Shown here: positions 49,362 to 59,619 of the stretch, piece by piece | Numbering within the stretch: position 1 is the stretch's first letter | Layout of the letters: each line of letters starts with the position of its first letter | Source: Saccharomyces uvarum | Taxonomy: Eukaryota; Ascomycota; Saccharomycetes; Saccharomycetales; Saccharomycetaceae | Assembly: GCA_947243795.1 (NCBI GenBank) | Contig: OX365935.1 | Coordinates: 124,001-188,000 of the forward strand | Length of the DNA stretch: 64,000 nucleotides | Direction: 5' to 3' | The notes under the pieces: generated by a model | Seen by the model: the letters and a program-made list of their open reading frames with translations, nothing else | What the model was told of the DNA's origin: nothing | Database searches by the model: none | Translations under genes and position numbers: made by a program

Positions 49362-51731
49362 TTAGACTCTAATCTTGGCGAGGATGATGGGGATCGCTGC
49401 CGAGTATTCTGGCCCCGAGTCCTTCCCCTCTAAAGATATGTTGAGAGCATCCTTCAGTTTCGGGTTTTCTTGTAGCAAGGGATAGTTCTCCTTAGAGCTG
49501 GTGTCTGGAATCATTTCAAACAGTCCATAAAAAAGCATAATTAGTCGTTGTCTTAGCTCGATATCGCCGACCTGCTCCGCAAAGACTTCGACGGCGGTTT
49601 CGATTAGTTCTTTTTGAGTCAAGAGTTCTTTGGCTATCAGTGGGATAGTAGTCGTGATGTTGGCAAAGATAGCAGCGACGGCGCGTTGGGACTCGATATC
49701 GGGTAGTTGTAATAGTTTCACCAATATTTTGAAGTTCTTCAAACTCTGCGGGTTCTCTAGATTGAAAAACTTGGCAGCGATCGCTAATGGATGACTCATC
49801 ATATTGCTTATCAGTTCCAGCGTTGACCGTTGTAATGGAACGTTCTCATCCAACATCAGATTCTCGATTGTGGACCAGTAAGCCGGTGTGGACACAATAT
49901 GCTTGCAGACTTCTTCACCGTCAGAAGTCTCTGACGAGGCCAAATTTGTTAAAGCCAACAAGGCCTCATAATTGTCTGTCAGTTTTATTTGCTCATCGTT
50001 ATGCAGCGGATTGTCGTCCACAGGGGTGGACCTAGGAAGCAATTCAAACAGAAAAGGAATAGCGTTCAAGGCAGAGTATTTTTTAAATATCAATGCTGGA
50101 TTGGTGAATATTAGCATTCTTGACAGTACGCGACACCCCAAAACTCGTATCGGCTCCCCAACGTCTTGCTTACTGACTAGATATTCTAGGACGACAGCGG
50201 TACCACCCTGCGCGATGCATTGGGAAATGAACCCTTTTGTACGTGTGATGTTATATATAATTCTTACTACCTGCTGTTTGCAGTTGGGGCTCAGGTTTTG
50301 CATTTTGCTTTTCAAATAGGAAATCAACTCTGTATTCAATACGTACTTTTCATCAAACGAAGTAATATCCTCTTTTGATTCTTTATCGTTTCCCGCATTC
50401 TCCGTGCTTGGGGCTTTTAGGTCCGCATAAACTCTCAGGTCGTTTATCGATTGGGCACTGCCGTTGGTTTCCTCTGGCAAGGTGGACAGATTGGCTATCA
50501 TAACTAGGAGACCATATAAAGAATGCGTCATTTTCTCGCTTTGGATCATAGTTATTAGTATGTTGACAAAATTTTCATCTTTTCTGATCATGTTCTTAAC
50601 CGACGGCTTTAAACTCAGGTATGCTAACCCTTCAATGCACATGCCCACTTTCTTGACTTCATCAGGTCTAACCGTGCCCCCATTCAAATTTTCTATTTTA
50701 GGCATTTCACATTTTGAAATTGCACTTGTTAAAATCTCTGATAGTTGTGTTATGTTTATATTTGTTAATTTGGTGAAAGACCATGTCTTGACTAGTACTA
50801 AGGCAGAGTATATTTTTATATCTTCCAGACTTAGTGATGTTTCTAAAAGTTGAAGGTAGTTTTCGGTAATATACACTCTCATGGTCTCATCAATACATGC
50901 TGCAGATAAAAGTTGCAAAAGCTCCTTCGTGAACTGTAAATCTTGTTGTTCGAAAACTCTTTTTTTGAAAAGCTTAGTTAGCCCATTGCTTAGAAATATT
51001 TCGGAACACAGTATCGTTAAGGAAGGATACAATTCAGACAAAACGTTGACAATAATCGACAATGGGTCGTTCCCCACATCGATTTCCGCCTCTACAATCA
51101 AACTGCTCATGAAAGCCACAAACGTTTTATCAAAGTCTTCCTGAAAACTCGATTGCAATTCAGCAAAAATTATGAGCATCATTGATTTCACCTCGTCTTC
51201 GTTTATGCGTAAACAAAGTTCCTTCACTAAAAATCTAACATCTTTGAAATCATATTTGAACTTATTCAACAGTTGTAGGACCACACTGAGTAAATATGTA
51301 ACGTGAAGATCTTCACCATAATGTATTCTCACTCGCAGCTCATTTAGCAATGGAGCAGTCGCATTTTCGGAGGGAAAGCAACCAACAAGAACATGCACAG
51401 ACGATCTTGATAGCATTTCATACAAATCGAGTGCGAATGGGATATCTTCTTGAATGAGCTTCGACAAATGTGCGCGGGACTGAGAATGGTCTTGGTAAGA
51501 TCTAGTCAATATTTCTTCAATTTTCTGGGCATCTTTGAAGATTTTGTTACCTGCTAGGCTAGTCGACAGCTTTCCAGGTTCAGAATACTGCCTCAACTGA
51601 AAGATTGTATCCACAGCATCATTGTACTGCTGAACATCAGGGGTAGACTTCAAAGTCTTATCGAATGCAACACAAAGATTATCAATGGGAGTGGTGTCTA
51701 TTGGATTGTTCTCTCTCTCGTTTGATGGCAT
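49362..51731 (-). CDS. SHE4: UCS-domain myosin chaperone
   Basis: 789 residues from MPSNEREN (ATG at 51729-51731), the same length as S. cerevisiae. The frame upstream has only a GTG start and is not used. She4 binds the motor domains of class I and V myosins and supports their folding, needed for endocytosis, actin polarity and ASH1 mRNA transport. The chain is alpha-helical with armadillo-like repeats. The UCS domain fills the C-terminal half, with TDNYEALLALTNLAS and PLQRSTLELISNMM as conserved parts. Divergent from PEP12, with only 248 bp between starts. Confidence 0.96.
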   Translation of the reverse strand: MPSNERENNPIDTTPIDNLCVAFDKTLKSTPDVQQYNDAVDTIFQLRQYSEPGKLSTSLAGNKIFKDAQKIEEILTRSYQDHSQSRAHLSKLIQEDIPFALDLYEMLSRSSVHVLVGCFPSENATAPLLNELRVRIHYGEDLHVTYLLSVVLQLLNKFKYDFKDVRFLVKELCLRINEDEVKSMMLIIFAELQSSFQEDFDKTFVAFMSSLIVEAEIDVGNDPLSIIVNVLSELYPSLTILCSEIFLSNGLTKLFKKRVFEQQDLQFTKELLQLLSAACIDETMRVYITENYLQLLETSLSLEDIKIYSALVLVKTWSFTKLTNINITQLSEILTSAISKCEMPKIENLNGGTVRPDEVKKVGMCIEGLAYLSLKPSVKNMIRKDENFVNILITMIQSEKMTHSLYGLLVMIANLSTLPEETNGSAQSINDLRVYADLKAPSTENAGNDKESKEDITSFDEKYVLNTELISYLKSKMQNLSPNCKQQVVRIIYNITRTKGFISQCIAQGGTAVVLEYLVSKQDVGEPIRVLGCRVLSRMLIFTNPALIFKKYSALNAIPFLFELLPRSTPVDDNPLHNDEQIKLTDNYEALLALTNLASSETSDGEEVCKHIVSTPAYWSTIENLMLDENVPLQRSTLELISNMMSHPLAIAAKFFNLENPQSLKNFKILVKLLQLPDIESQRAVAAIFANITTTIPLIAKELLTQKELIETAVEVFAEQVGDIELRQRLIMLFYGLFEMIPDTSSKENYPLLQENPKLKDALNISLEGKDSGPEYSAAIPIILAKIRV

Positions 51732-51979
51732 TGTAGTACTAAGGCGTAGATAGTCTCTTGGCCTGGGCCTTTCAGGAGCAGATGCCCTCACTATTGCGGA
51801 GAAGCCTGGACTGCATTTAACCCTTCGTGCGTTATGGCGGCTGAAATTTCGTCATGATCAACGATGACCAGTTAAATTAATGATCGATCCCCTATATAAT
51901 ACGCCTACAATTATTACCGAAGAGGTTCTTATTATACCAGAATATAGGAGCAACTCCAGGGAATCTAAGTGGGTAGGAA

Positions 51980-52846
51980 ATGTCAGAGAACGAATTTTTT
52001 GGCAATGATAATGATGCAAATTGGAATGAATCAAGATTTAGTGATTCGCCTGAGTTCCAAGCATTGAAAGAAGACGTCGCTGCGGAACTGTTTGAAATAA
52101 ATGGGCAAATAAGCACACTACAGCAATTCACGACGACGCTAAAGTCGTTTATAGATAAGGGTGATGTTAGCGCGAATGTGGTCGAGAGGATCAATAAGAG
52201 GTCCGTGGCAAAGATAGAAGAAATAGGTGAGCTGATCAAGAAGGTCAACACATCAGTGAAGAAGATTGACGCTTTAGAGGAAGCAAGCCTGGATAAGACT
52301 CAAATAATAGCCAGAGAAAAACTGGTGAGGGATGTAAGTTATTCTTTACAAGAGTTTCAAGGTATCCAGCGACAGTTCACCGGAGTAATGAAACAGGTCA
52401 ATGAAAAGGCAAGAGAATCTCTTGAGGCAACCGAAATGGCAAACAACACCGCTCTGATGGATGAAGAACAAGGTCAGAACCACCAAATGGGTACACGAAT
52501 ACCAGGCAACCAAATAGTCATCGAAAGAGATCCAATAAATAACGAGGAGTTCGCCTACCAGCAAAATCTTATCGAACAAAGAGACCAGGAAATAAGCAAT
52601 ATTGAGAGAGGTATAACGGAGTTGAACGAGATTTTCAAAGATCTGGGAAACGTCGTCCAACAGCAAGGGGTTTTGGTTGATAACATTGAAGCAAATATTT
52701 ATACAACATCGGATAACACTCAAATGGCTTCAAATGAGTTAAGGAAGGCTATGCGATACCAGAAAAGTACAAGCAGGTGGAGAGTATATCTCTTGGTTGT
52801 GCTTCTCGTGATGCTTTTCTTTATTTTTCTCATCATGAAAATCTAG
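51980..52846 (+). CDS. PEP12: Late-endosomal t-SNARE (syntaxin)
   Basis: 288 residues, as in S. cerevisiae. Pep12 is the Qa-SNARE for fusion of Golgi-derived vesicles with the prevacuolar endosome. An N-terminal three-helix Habc region spans about 20-140. The SNARE motif at about 195-255 (EQRDQEISNIERGITELNEI) is followed by VDNIEANIYTTS. A C-terminal anchor (WRVYLLVVLLVMLFFIFLIM) ends two residues before the C-terminus. Confidence 0.98.
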   Translation: MSENEFFGNDNDANWNESRFSDSPEFQALKEDVAAELFEINGQISTLQQFTTTLKSFIDKGDVSANVVERINKRSVAKIEEIGELIKKVNTSVKKIDALEEASLDKTQIIAREKLVRDVSYSLQEFQGIQRQFTGVMKQVNEKARESLEATEMANNTALMDEEQGQNHQMGTRIPGNQIVIERDPINNEEFAYQQNLIEQRDQEISNIERGITELNEIFKDLGNVVQQQGVLVDNIEANIYTTSDNTQMASNELRKAMRYQKSTSRWRVYLLVVLLVMLFFIFLIMKI

Positions 52847-53168
52847 GCTTATTTTTACATCATTAAATAGTACATACATACACGTACAGAAGAAACTCAA
52901 AACATTGGCGGTTTTACTTCAAGGCTTTACGTACCAAAGTGACATTTTTTTGATGATATAAGATTCGTACTCTTTGACGTTTTTACCCAGTCACAAGTAG
53001 TAACTAGGTTTTAAAGGTTCAGTTTTTCGCTCTGCTTGAGAAGACATTGATATGATCATAACTTAATAAAGAACTATCAAGACTTTTTGACAAAAGTGAA
53101 AAACTGTGTTCGGAAGAATCACTGAGACAACATACAAGTACAAAAAGGAAGAAGATAGAATAGACAGT
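52847..53168. other. PEP12-CYC2 intergenic region
   Basis: 322 bp between tandem plus-strand genes; nothing specific recognised. Confidence 0.7.
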
Positions 53169-54269
53169 ATGCTGTGGATAAAGTTTGGTTCATCTGGGCT
53201 CCGAATAACACGAAGGCTTCATACAGTACATAGAAAGAGTAAACTCCCTAAGAAATTTTTGGCTGCAGGTGGTTTACTAACGACAGGAGCGATAGGCTGC
53301 TATCTAGGTTATAGCTTCTTTAAAGACAAGGAAAGCAACTCTGAGTTATCTCCATCTCATTTCGTTAAATATGCAATTTCACACAAGCAAGACATCGATT
53401 CATCGCATTTTTTACTCGAGTTAACTCCATTAATTAAGCAGAATGTAAATATATGGTCGCTGATGACTGCAGAGAATTTATGGTCTGTGGAAGTCAAACA
53501 ACCGGAAGTCATGGTGGTCCGTAGTTATACGCCTCTACCGCTTCAATTTAACGCAGCTTCAAAAGAATTGGAAATCTTGAAAGACGGTGACAATGCTGAT
53601 GGGAAATTATCTTTCTATATCAAGAAGTATGAAAATGGAGAGGTTGCAAGATGGCTGTATCAACTTCCTAAGGACCATGTGATTGAAATGAGAGGCCCGT
53701 TTGTTGATTATGAGTTTCCGCATTTGCCGAATGAGTCCAAAAGATCTCGTGAGTGTTTATATAAGAGCAAAAGCGATACCGAGAGCCAGAACGAAGATGA
53801 GGATTCAAACTATACTTACCAGCCCTATGACATAATGATGTTTACAGCCGGTACTGGAATAGTAACCGCTTTACAATTACTTTTGACAGAATCACCATTC
53901 AGAGGCAGTATGAAGTTATTTCACACAAGTGAAAATATTCAGCAATTGGGGCCTTTGAATTCTATTCTTTCGAAACTCCAGGCGTCAAATAGGGTCCAGT
54001 TACAAGTTTTTGAATCAGATAAGCAAACAAGAAAGAAAATATTAGAAGATATCGAGAAAGCTATTTCTAGACCCTTTTCATATAAAGGTAAGCTGCCGTT
54101 CTCTAATGACAATGATGGAGGCTTCGAGCCTATATTGGCATTGGTGTGCGGTCCGGAAGGTTATATTAGTAGCATATCCGGGAGAAAATTCGATCTTAAT
54201 CAGGGACCCATAAAAGGCTTGTTAGCCGCTAAAGGTTGGAATTCCGAAAATGTCTATAAGCTTTCATGA
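53169..54269 (+). CDS. CYC2: Mitochondrial flavoprotein for cytochrome c maturation
   Basis: 366 residues from ATG 53169 (MLWIKFGSSGLRITRRLH), identical in length to S. cerevisiae. The upstream frame has only a GTG start. Cyc2 sits in the inner membrane and uses NAD(P)H to reduce haem during cytochrome c assembly with Cyc3. The N-terminus is Arg/Lys-rich, then a span at about 33-52 (LAAGGLLTTGAIGCYLGYSF). A ferredoxin-reductase-like body carries MRGPFVDYEFP (FAD side) and MFTAGTGIVTALQLL (nucleotide side), with CGPEGYISS near the end. Confidence 0.95.
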   Translation: MLWIKFGSSGLRITRRLHTVHRKSKLPKKFLAAGGLLTTGAIGCYLGYSFFKDKESNSELSPSHFVKYAISHKQDIDSSHFLLELTPLIKQNVNIWSLMTAENLWSVEVKQPEVMVVRSYTPLPLQFNAASKELEILKDGDNADGKLSFYIKKYENGEVARWLYQLPKDHVIEMRGPFVDYEFPHLPNESKRSRECLYKSKSDTESQNEDEDSNYTYQPYDIMMFTAGTGIVTALQLLLTESPFRGSMKLFHTSENIQQLGPLNSILSKLQASNRVQLQVFESDKQTRKKILEDIEKAISRPFSYKGKLPFSNDNDGGFEPILALVCGPEGYISSISGRKFDLNQGPIKGLLAAKGWNSENVYKLS

Positions 54270-54430
54270 AATAAGGACAAGGCGTTAGAGTGCGCCTTTA
54301 ACACCTGTTTATGAACACAAGTCTAGGGAGGCCCACGAAAACAATTGAAATGGCAATTACAATGATAACATTACATACTGTATATAGTGAAAAAGATAAA
54401 AGTCTAATTCATGCATTCTTAAGCACTAAC

Positions 54431-57067
54431 TTAAGATATTATATTCATTTCCTTGGCATAGCGTGTGGTGACTCTTTGAACCTGCCTGATACCACCGCAG
54501 GCAATTAGTATTTTCCTTAAAAGGTCCCTCCTGAAATTTATTTCGACAAATCTCGTGTCTGTATTACTGACAGGTACATCATTATATAACCATTGGAAAA
54601 CATCATCTAAACGGTCCATATACCCCAGTTCGCTAAGACGAATGCAATAAACCATCATTAACTTGGAAAATTCTTCAGATTCCTCCAATCTAATAGCTGT
54701 TAGTATTTTGTTTTCCAAATGTGACAAAGTAACAATCTCCTCCATATTCTCAAACCCTTCCTTCATCAATATTGTCCTAGCAAATCTTTGCAAATTCTTA
54801 ATCCTGCTCTTTCTATTGAGTTCATCATTCGTTTTACGTTCCATGAAGTTGATAATGCTTTGGTTATCATTTTTTATATCACTAACCATCTCATTTATGT
54901 TAGCTTCATTACTACTAAAAGCGTCCGTATTGGCTTTACTAGAAGACAGCCCAGTTGTATTTGTTGTATCCCAATATTGAGAACCATAAGCCCACCATCC
55001 ATCACTTACCAAAAGCCATGTTTCCATGTCCTTATCGAACAAGTAACCATCACCATTACTCAGTGTAACCAATGGGACACCCTTTTTCGTAATGGAGCAC
55101 AGCGTTATGTTTTCAGCTCTAGTCAATATGTCATCAGAGTAACGCAATGTCGGATTCAATAACGGGTAGATAGTATTTGTGGGGAATGCTAGCTTTTTCT
55201 GTTCTATGTTCCAACAATAAAGCTCCCCTATGCTTGTTAGACAAAGTAGGTACGTCCCACATGCTTCCAGGAAACTAATGCCAACACCTAATATTAAGGG
55301 TGCCATTAGCTTTCTACCCGAATCAGAGTATATGTAAATAATTCCATCTTCGCTACAGAATGACCAAAAAGTATCACCTGCCGTACAAATTGTTAGAAGC
55401 TTTGGTATAAAATCCTGGAACAATACTTGCTCCTGGTCGAGTACTTTTGAGGTAAGCTTCACTATCGTTGGTCTTTGTTCATTGCCAGACCCATTTTTTA
55501 CCTCCAGAATTAAGTTTGGGTTATTGATTGGAGAATATTTAAACGTAGATCTGATCTTTGGTGTTGCAAGTCTAATCCTTGAAAAAGAAGTATTGGGAAG
55601 CATAAGGCCTGTATCCAAAAAGTCAATTGGCTGTAATTCTTTTTTTTGTTTTTTGCTACTAGGGACATTGTTTGGAGCGTCATTCGGAGTCGCTTCTTTT
55701 GGTTTTCTTTTTAGGTCCTTGGGCACAGTATAAGAGGGAGCGTTAAATTCCATCGAGGTGCTCTGAGTAGTCTTGATACCATTACTTTGACCTGAAGGTA
55801 ACTTTTTTTTGGACGTTTTCTTCCCCGTTATTGGTCTACTGGTGTCATTGGGGATAGACATTGTGTTTGAAGATGCTTCGAGTTTGACATTATCAGGAAA
55901 ATCTTTGGGTGTTTCTGTTGGAACTGGTTCCTCAAGTTTTGTCAGCTTTTTGTTTGATTCCTGCAATGCTTTTATTTCTTCTTGCGGTAACGCCACACCC
56001 AAATCCTTCTCTTGGAATGCAAATGTGTACAGTGTCGTATCGTTTGAAATGGCAAACAAAGTTAACCCATCTTGTGACCAAGACATATCGTTTATTGCTG
56101 TTGAGGAAACCTGTAATGCATTGAACAAAGGCTTCATTCTCTTCGTGTTCCAGACTAAAACGGTACCGTCCGTTGATCCGGAAGTAGCGATCAGGTTATA
56201 GCGTGTACTTGTGGCCTTTTTTATGTTAGGTTTTTCATAATATGCTGGTGAATAAACGAGAACTTTACAACCATTTGAAGAAGGTGTCACCAAAGTCTTC
56301 GTGACTTTATAGTTGTTATTTCTGTCTAGCAAAGTAGTACAACTGGTAGCATTATTTGGTACGCCTTTTACCGAGTTTATTACCGGTAAAATGTCTGCCT
56401 GAGGTGGCATTGTAATTTTATAATGCAATGGATACATCTGTACATGCTGTGTTAGTTTATTTATAAGCTTGTGTGTACCTGTTTTGTTAACTTGATAGAC
56501 TAAAATTGATCTATCGACAGTTAAAATGGTAAATGTCTGGCCAGTTGGATCTATTATGCCCGTAACAGGTTTGCTCGCCTTGTCCATAGATATTTCCGAT
56601 AGCTTTTCCGAGCTTTTATGGTGGAATAGCAGTACCTTGTTTTCATTACTTAAAAGAACAAATATGATGCCCAGATGTATGTCGTATTTCACATCTGTTA
56701 TGGTGCTTGGAGATTTGCATTCGAACATGAGTTTCTTCTTCATTTGTTCAAAGGAGTTGATACTATTCGTGTCTTTATTGAACCAATCAGAATAACTCCA
56801 CACTCGATGTTCAGACCCAATACACAATGCTTCGAGGTCCCCTGTTAGAAAGAATATATCATCGCCAGGGTCTTGACCAACTTGAAATGAAATTTCAGGC
56901 TTCAAGTCCTTAATCATGGCTTTATCAAAGGCAGTATCGACTAATTGCTGTTGCTTCCACGCCATCACGTGACCCTCGCTGCCAGCTAGTATAATGTAGG
57001 GGCCAAGGGCAGCGAGAGTGTTTACTTTCTCGTCATTGATATCCAACGGATACTTTAGCAATCTCAT
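54431..57067 (-). CDS. HIR2: HIR complex subunit, histone gene repressor
   Basis: 878 residues, against 875 in S. cerevisiae. Hir2 with Hir1, Hir3 and Hpc2 forms the H3-H4 chaperone complex that represses histone genes and assembles nucleosomes outside replication. WD-repeat-like segments fill the first ~360 residues (for example LIATSGSTDGTVLVWNTKRM). A low-complexity Lys/Ser/Pro-rich linker covers about 385-490, followed by a second propeller-like half (FWSFCSEDGIIYIYSDSGRK). Both halves match the HIRA family layout. Divergent from CKB2. Confidence 0.95.
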   Translation of the reverse strand: MRLLKYPLDINDEKVNTLAALGPYIILAGSEGHVMAWKQQQLVDTAFDKAMIKDLKPEISFQVGQDPGDDIFFLTGDLEALCIGSEHRVWSYSDWFNKDTNSINSFEQMKKKLMFECKSPSTITDVKYDIHLGIIFVLLSNENKVLLFHHKSSEKLSEISMDKASKPVTGIIDPTGQTFTILTVDRSILVYQVNKTGTHKLINKLTQHVQMYPLHYKITMPPQADILPVINSVKGVPNNATSCTTLLDRNNNYKVTKTLVTPSSNGCKVLVYSPAYYEKPNIKKATSTRYNLIATSGSTDGTVLVWNTKRMKPLFNALQVSSTAINDMSWSQDGLTLFAISNDTTLYTFAFQEKDLGVALPQEEIKALQESNKKLTKLEEPVPTETPKDFPDNVKLEASSNTMSIPNDTSRPITGKKTSKKKLPSGQSNGIKTTQSTSMEFNAPSYTVPKDLKRKPKEATPNDAPNNVPSSKKQKKELQPIDFLDTGLMLPNTSFSRIRLATPKIRSTFKYSPINNPNLILEVKNGSGNEQRPTIVKLTSKVLDQEQVLFQDFIPKLLTICTAGDTFWSFCSEDGIIYIYSDSGRKLMAPLILGVGISFLEACGTYLLCLTSIGELYCWNIEQKKLAFPTNTIYPLLNPTLRYSDDILTRAENITLCSITKKGVPLVTLSNGDGYLFDKDMETWLLVSDGWWAYGSQYWDTTNTTGLSSSKANTDAFSSNEANINEMVSDIKNDNQSIINFMERKTNDELNRKSRIKNLQRFARTILMKEGFENMEEIVTLSHLENKILTAIRLEESEEFSKLMMVYCIRLSELGYMDRLDDVFQWLYNDVPVSNTDTRFVEINFRRDLLRKILIACGGIRQVQRVTTRYAKEMNIIS

Positions 57068-57454
57068 CGCTTTGGGTTTGTGTATATCGTGGGCCCTTCT
57101 CGCTATCTACTGTACTGCTTGCAGGGTGTAGCTTTGCTGATTCGTATATTCCTTCATAAAGACTTTATAATGCTGGCCGAATTAACTGATCTTTTTTTTT
57201 CGCGCTTTTTTTTTGTCGACTTTTGAGAAAGAAAAAATATGGAATGAATAATTGAAAGTATATTGCTGTGCTTTATCAAGTGAAACAGAATAACAAACAA
57301 GGAGATAGACTGTTTTCTTAGTTCGGTTGATTTACTTTAGGTACGCGAGATTTTTCTCTATTGTATTTTGTCGTCAATCTTTGCTCAAGAGATACTCGCT
57401 TTTTTCCAATTTTTCAAGATTAAGGGACTCAAAGGACTTATAGAAAAGCAGATC
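57068..57454. other. HIR2-CKB2 divergent promoter
   Basis: 387 bp. T-rich tracts at about 57192 and 57207; nothing else specific. Confidence 0.65.
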
Positions 57455-58231
57455 ATGGGCAGCAGATCAGAGGATGTGGGAGCAGTGGATAGAGGGAGCT
57501 CCAGAGTTGAACAAGACGATGTTCTTATGGATGATGACTCTGATTCATCGGAATACGTGGATATGTGGATCGATTTATTTCTTGGTAGAAAAGGCCATGA
57601 ATACTTCTGCGACGTAGATCCTGAATACATAACCGATCGTTTTAACTTAATGAATTTGCAAAAGACAGTTTCTAAATTTTCTTATGTGGTACAATATATT
57701 GTGGACGATTTGGATGACACTATCTTAGAAAACATGACTCATGTCCGTTTAGAGCAATTAGAATCAGATTCGCGTAAGTTGTATGGCCTCATTCATGCTC
57801 GTTACATTATAACGATTAAGGGTTTGCAGAAAATGTACGCTAAATATAAAGAGGCTGATTTTGGTAGGTGTCCCCGTGTCTACTGTAACCTACAGCCGTT
57901 ATTGCCTGTTGGTTTGCATGATGTTCCAGGTATAGATTGTGTTAAACTATATTGTCCATCCTGTGAAGATCTTTATATACCAAAGTCATCGAGACATAGT
58001 TCGATTGATGGTGCATACTTTGGAACAAGTTTCCCTGGTATGTTTTTGCAAGCATTTCCAGACATGGTGCCTAAACATCCAACAAAAAGATACGTTCCAA
58101 AAATTTTTGGTTTTGAATTACACAAACAAGCTCAACTAACAAGGTGGCAGGAACTACAGCGACTCAAGATGGTCAAGAAGCTTGAATCCAAAGATGTGGA
58201 TTTAACGAAAAGTGGTGGCTTTAAAACCTAG
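57455..58231 (+). CDS. CKB2: Casein kinase 2 regulatory beta' subunit
   Basis: 258 residues from ATG 57455 (MGSRSEDVG), the S. cerevisiae length; the frame upstream opens only at a TTG. Ckb2 dimerises and holds the catalytic subunits Cka1/Cka2. The acidic loop EYFCDVDPEYITDRFNLM is at about 45-62. The zinc site has CPRVYC at about 137-142 and YCPSCEDLY at about 166-174. A Ser/Asp-rich stretch (DDDSDSSEY) near the start is a typical CK2 autophosphorylation area. Confidence 0.98.
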   Translation: MGSRSEDVGAVDRGSSRVEQDDVLMDDDSDSSEYVDMWIDLFLGRKGHEYFCDVDPEYITDRFNLMNLQKTVSKFSYVVQYIVDDLDDTILENMTHVRLEQLESDSRKLYGLIHARYIITIKGLQKMYAKYKEADFGRCPRVYCNLQPLLPVGLHDVPGIDCVKLYCPSCEDLYIPKSSRHSSIDGAYFGTSFPGMFLQAFPDMVPKHPTKRYVPKIFGFELHKQAQLTRWQELQRLKMVKKLESKDVDLTKSGGFKT

Positions 58232-58761
58232 AAGAACCATCAAAGAAAAGAAGAAAGAATATAAATAAATTGAAATGACAATGAAAATGCAAATGAAGTT
58301 AAGAAGGAGGCTTGCCATGGTGTTACAAAAATCTGGTGATTGCACTTTTCATCAGCATCTTCATTTTGTAGAATATTACTATTTCTCGCCCCGATTTTTT
58401 TACTATTTCTATTTAATATTAAAACTTATATAATGTACTGTTATTGCCCTTTCGGGCAATGATATGACCAGATAAAGGAACGTAGTTTCATGTTGGCATT
58501 ATATGTATCAACAATTTTCAAACAGGAACCCCCAGAAACTGTTGATAATCACTGCCAAGCTGGTAGTTAAAATATTTGCTAAAAATACAAGCACCTCAAA
58601 TAATCAAGAAATTGGAGAAATGACGGCATCGCGGAGATCGCTTATGTGCTATGAGACGGATAACACTTTATAGGTTCACCGATAGCCAAAAAAACTTAAA
58701 CGTAAAGATTAGGATGGTAAGTTCTTTCGTAACCTGGAGCACACCAATTTTTTTCATACGG
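58232..58761. other. CKB2-GLO4 intergenic region
   Basis: 530 bp between tandem plus-strand genes. A GCCCTTTCGGGC hairpin lies at 58447-58458. An in-frame upstream ATG of GLO4 lies at 58651. Confidence 0.65.
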
Positions 58762-59619
58762 ATGAAGTTTTCACTACAGCAAGTAAGAAACATGCATATT
58801 AAGCCTATAAAGATGAGATGGTTAACGGGTGGTGATAACTACAGCTATTTATTGAGCACTGAAAACAGGGAGAACTCATGGCTAATTGACCCTGCAGAAC
58901 CCCTTGAAGTATTGCCAGAGTTAAGTGTTGATGAGAGGAAGGGAATTCGTGCTATTGTTAATACGCATCATCATTATGATCACTCAGGAGGTAACATAGT
59001 AATTCACAGCATCCTGCAGAAAGATAACCCAGGTCACAAAGTTGAAATAATTGCTGGATCTATCGCTTCTCCCGGTGTCACTGAAATACCTCAGCACATG
59101 CAACAGTACCAACTGGGCAACTTACAAATAACATGCATTAGAACGCCGTGCCATACTAAGGATTCCATATGCTATCATGTTAAAGATTTGGGAACATCCG
59201 AACAATGTATCTTTACAGGTGACAGTCTTTTTAATGCTGGTTGTGGGAGGTTTTTTGAGGGGACTGGAGCAGACATGGACACAGCTTTGAACAAGACAAT
59301 TTTAAGAGCCGTAGGTGAGCTGAACTGGAGTAAAATAAAAATATACCCAGGCCACGAGTACACGAAGGGCAATGCCGAATTCATCAGAGCGAAAATTTAC
59401 CACACTATGGGAGAGAATAAACATTTTGATGCACTGGAACAGTATTGCCAGAGTAATGAGTGCACCACAGGTCACTTTACATTGAATGATGAGCTGGAAT
59501 ACAATCCGTTCATGAGATTGGACGACCCTGCCGTTAGAGCGGCAGTTGGTGATACTGCTAAGGTATATCCTAGAGCCACGGTGATGCAAGAGCTGAGAAA
59601 GCTGAAAAATGCTATGTAA
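58762..59619 (+). CDS. GLO4: Mitochondrial glyoxalase II
   Basis: 285 residues from ATG 58762 (MKFSLQQVRNMHIKPIKMRW), the S. cerevisiae Glo4 length. It hydrolyses S-D-lactoylglutathione to D-lactate and glutathione in the matrix. The metallo-beta-lactamase metal motif THHHYDHSGG lies at about 77-86; TPCHTKDS, FTGDSLFNAGCGRFFEG and YPGHEYTKGN follow. The frame stays open upstream with true ATGs at 58651 and 58714, which would add 37 or 16 residues. I keep the S. cerevisiae-like start but the longer form is possible. Confidence 0.94.
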   Translation: MKFSLQQVRNMHIKPIKMRWLTGGDNYSYLLSTENRENSWLIDPAEPLEVLPELSVDERKGIRAIVNTHHHYDHSGGNIVIHSILQKDNPGHKVEIIAGSIASPGVTEIPQHMQQYQLGNLQITCIRTPCHTKDSICYHVKDLGTSEQCIFTGDSLFNAGCGRFFEGTGADMDTALNKTILRAVGELNWSKIKIYPGHEYTKGNAEFIRAKIYHTMGENKHFDALEQYCQSNECTTGHFTLNDELEYNPFMRLDDPAVRAAVGDTAKVYPRATVMQELRKLKNAM

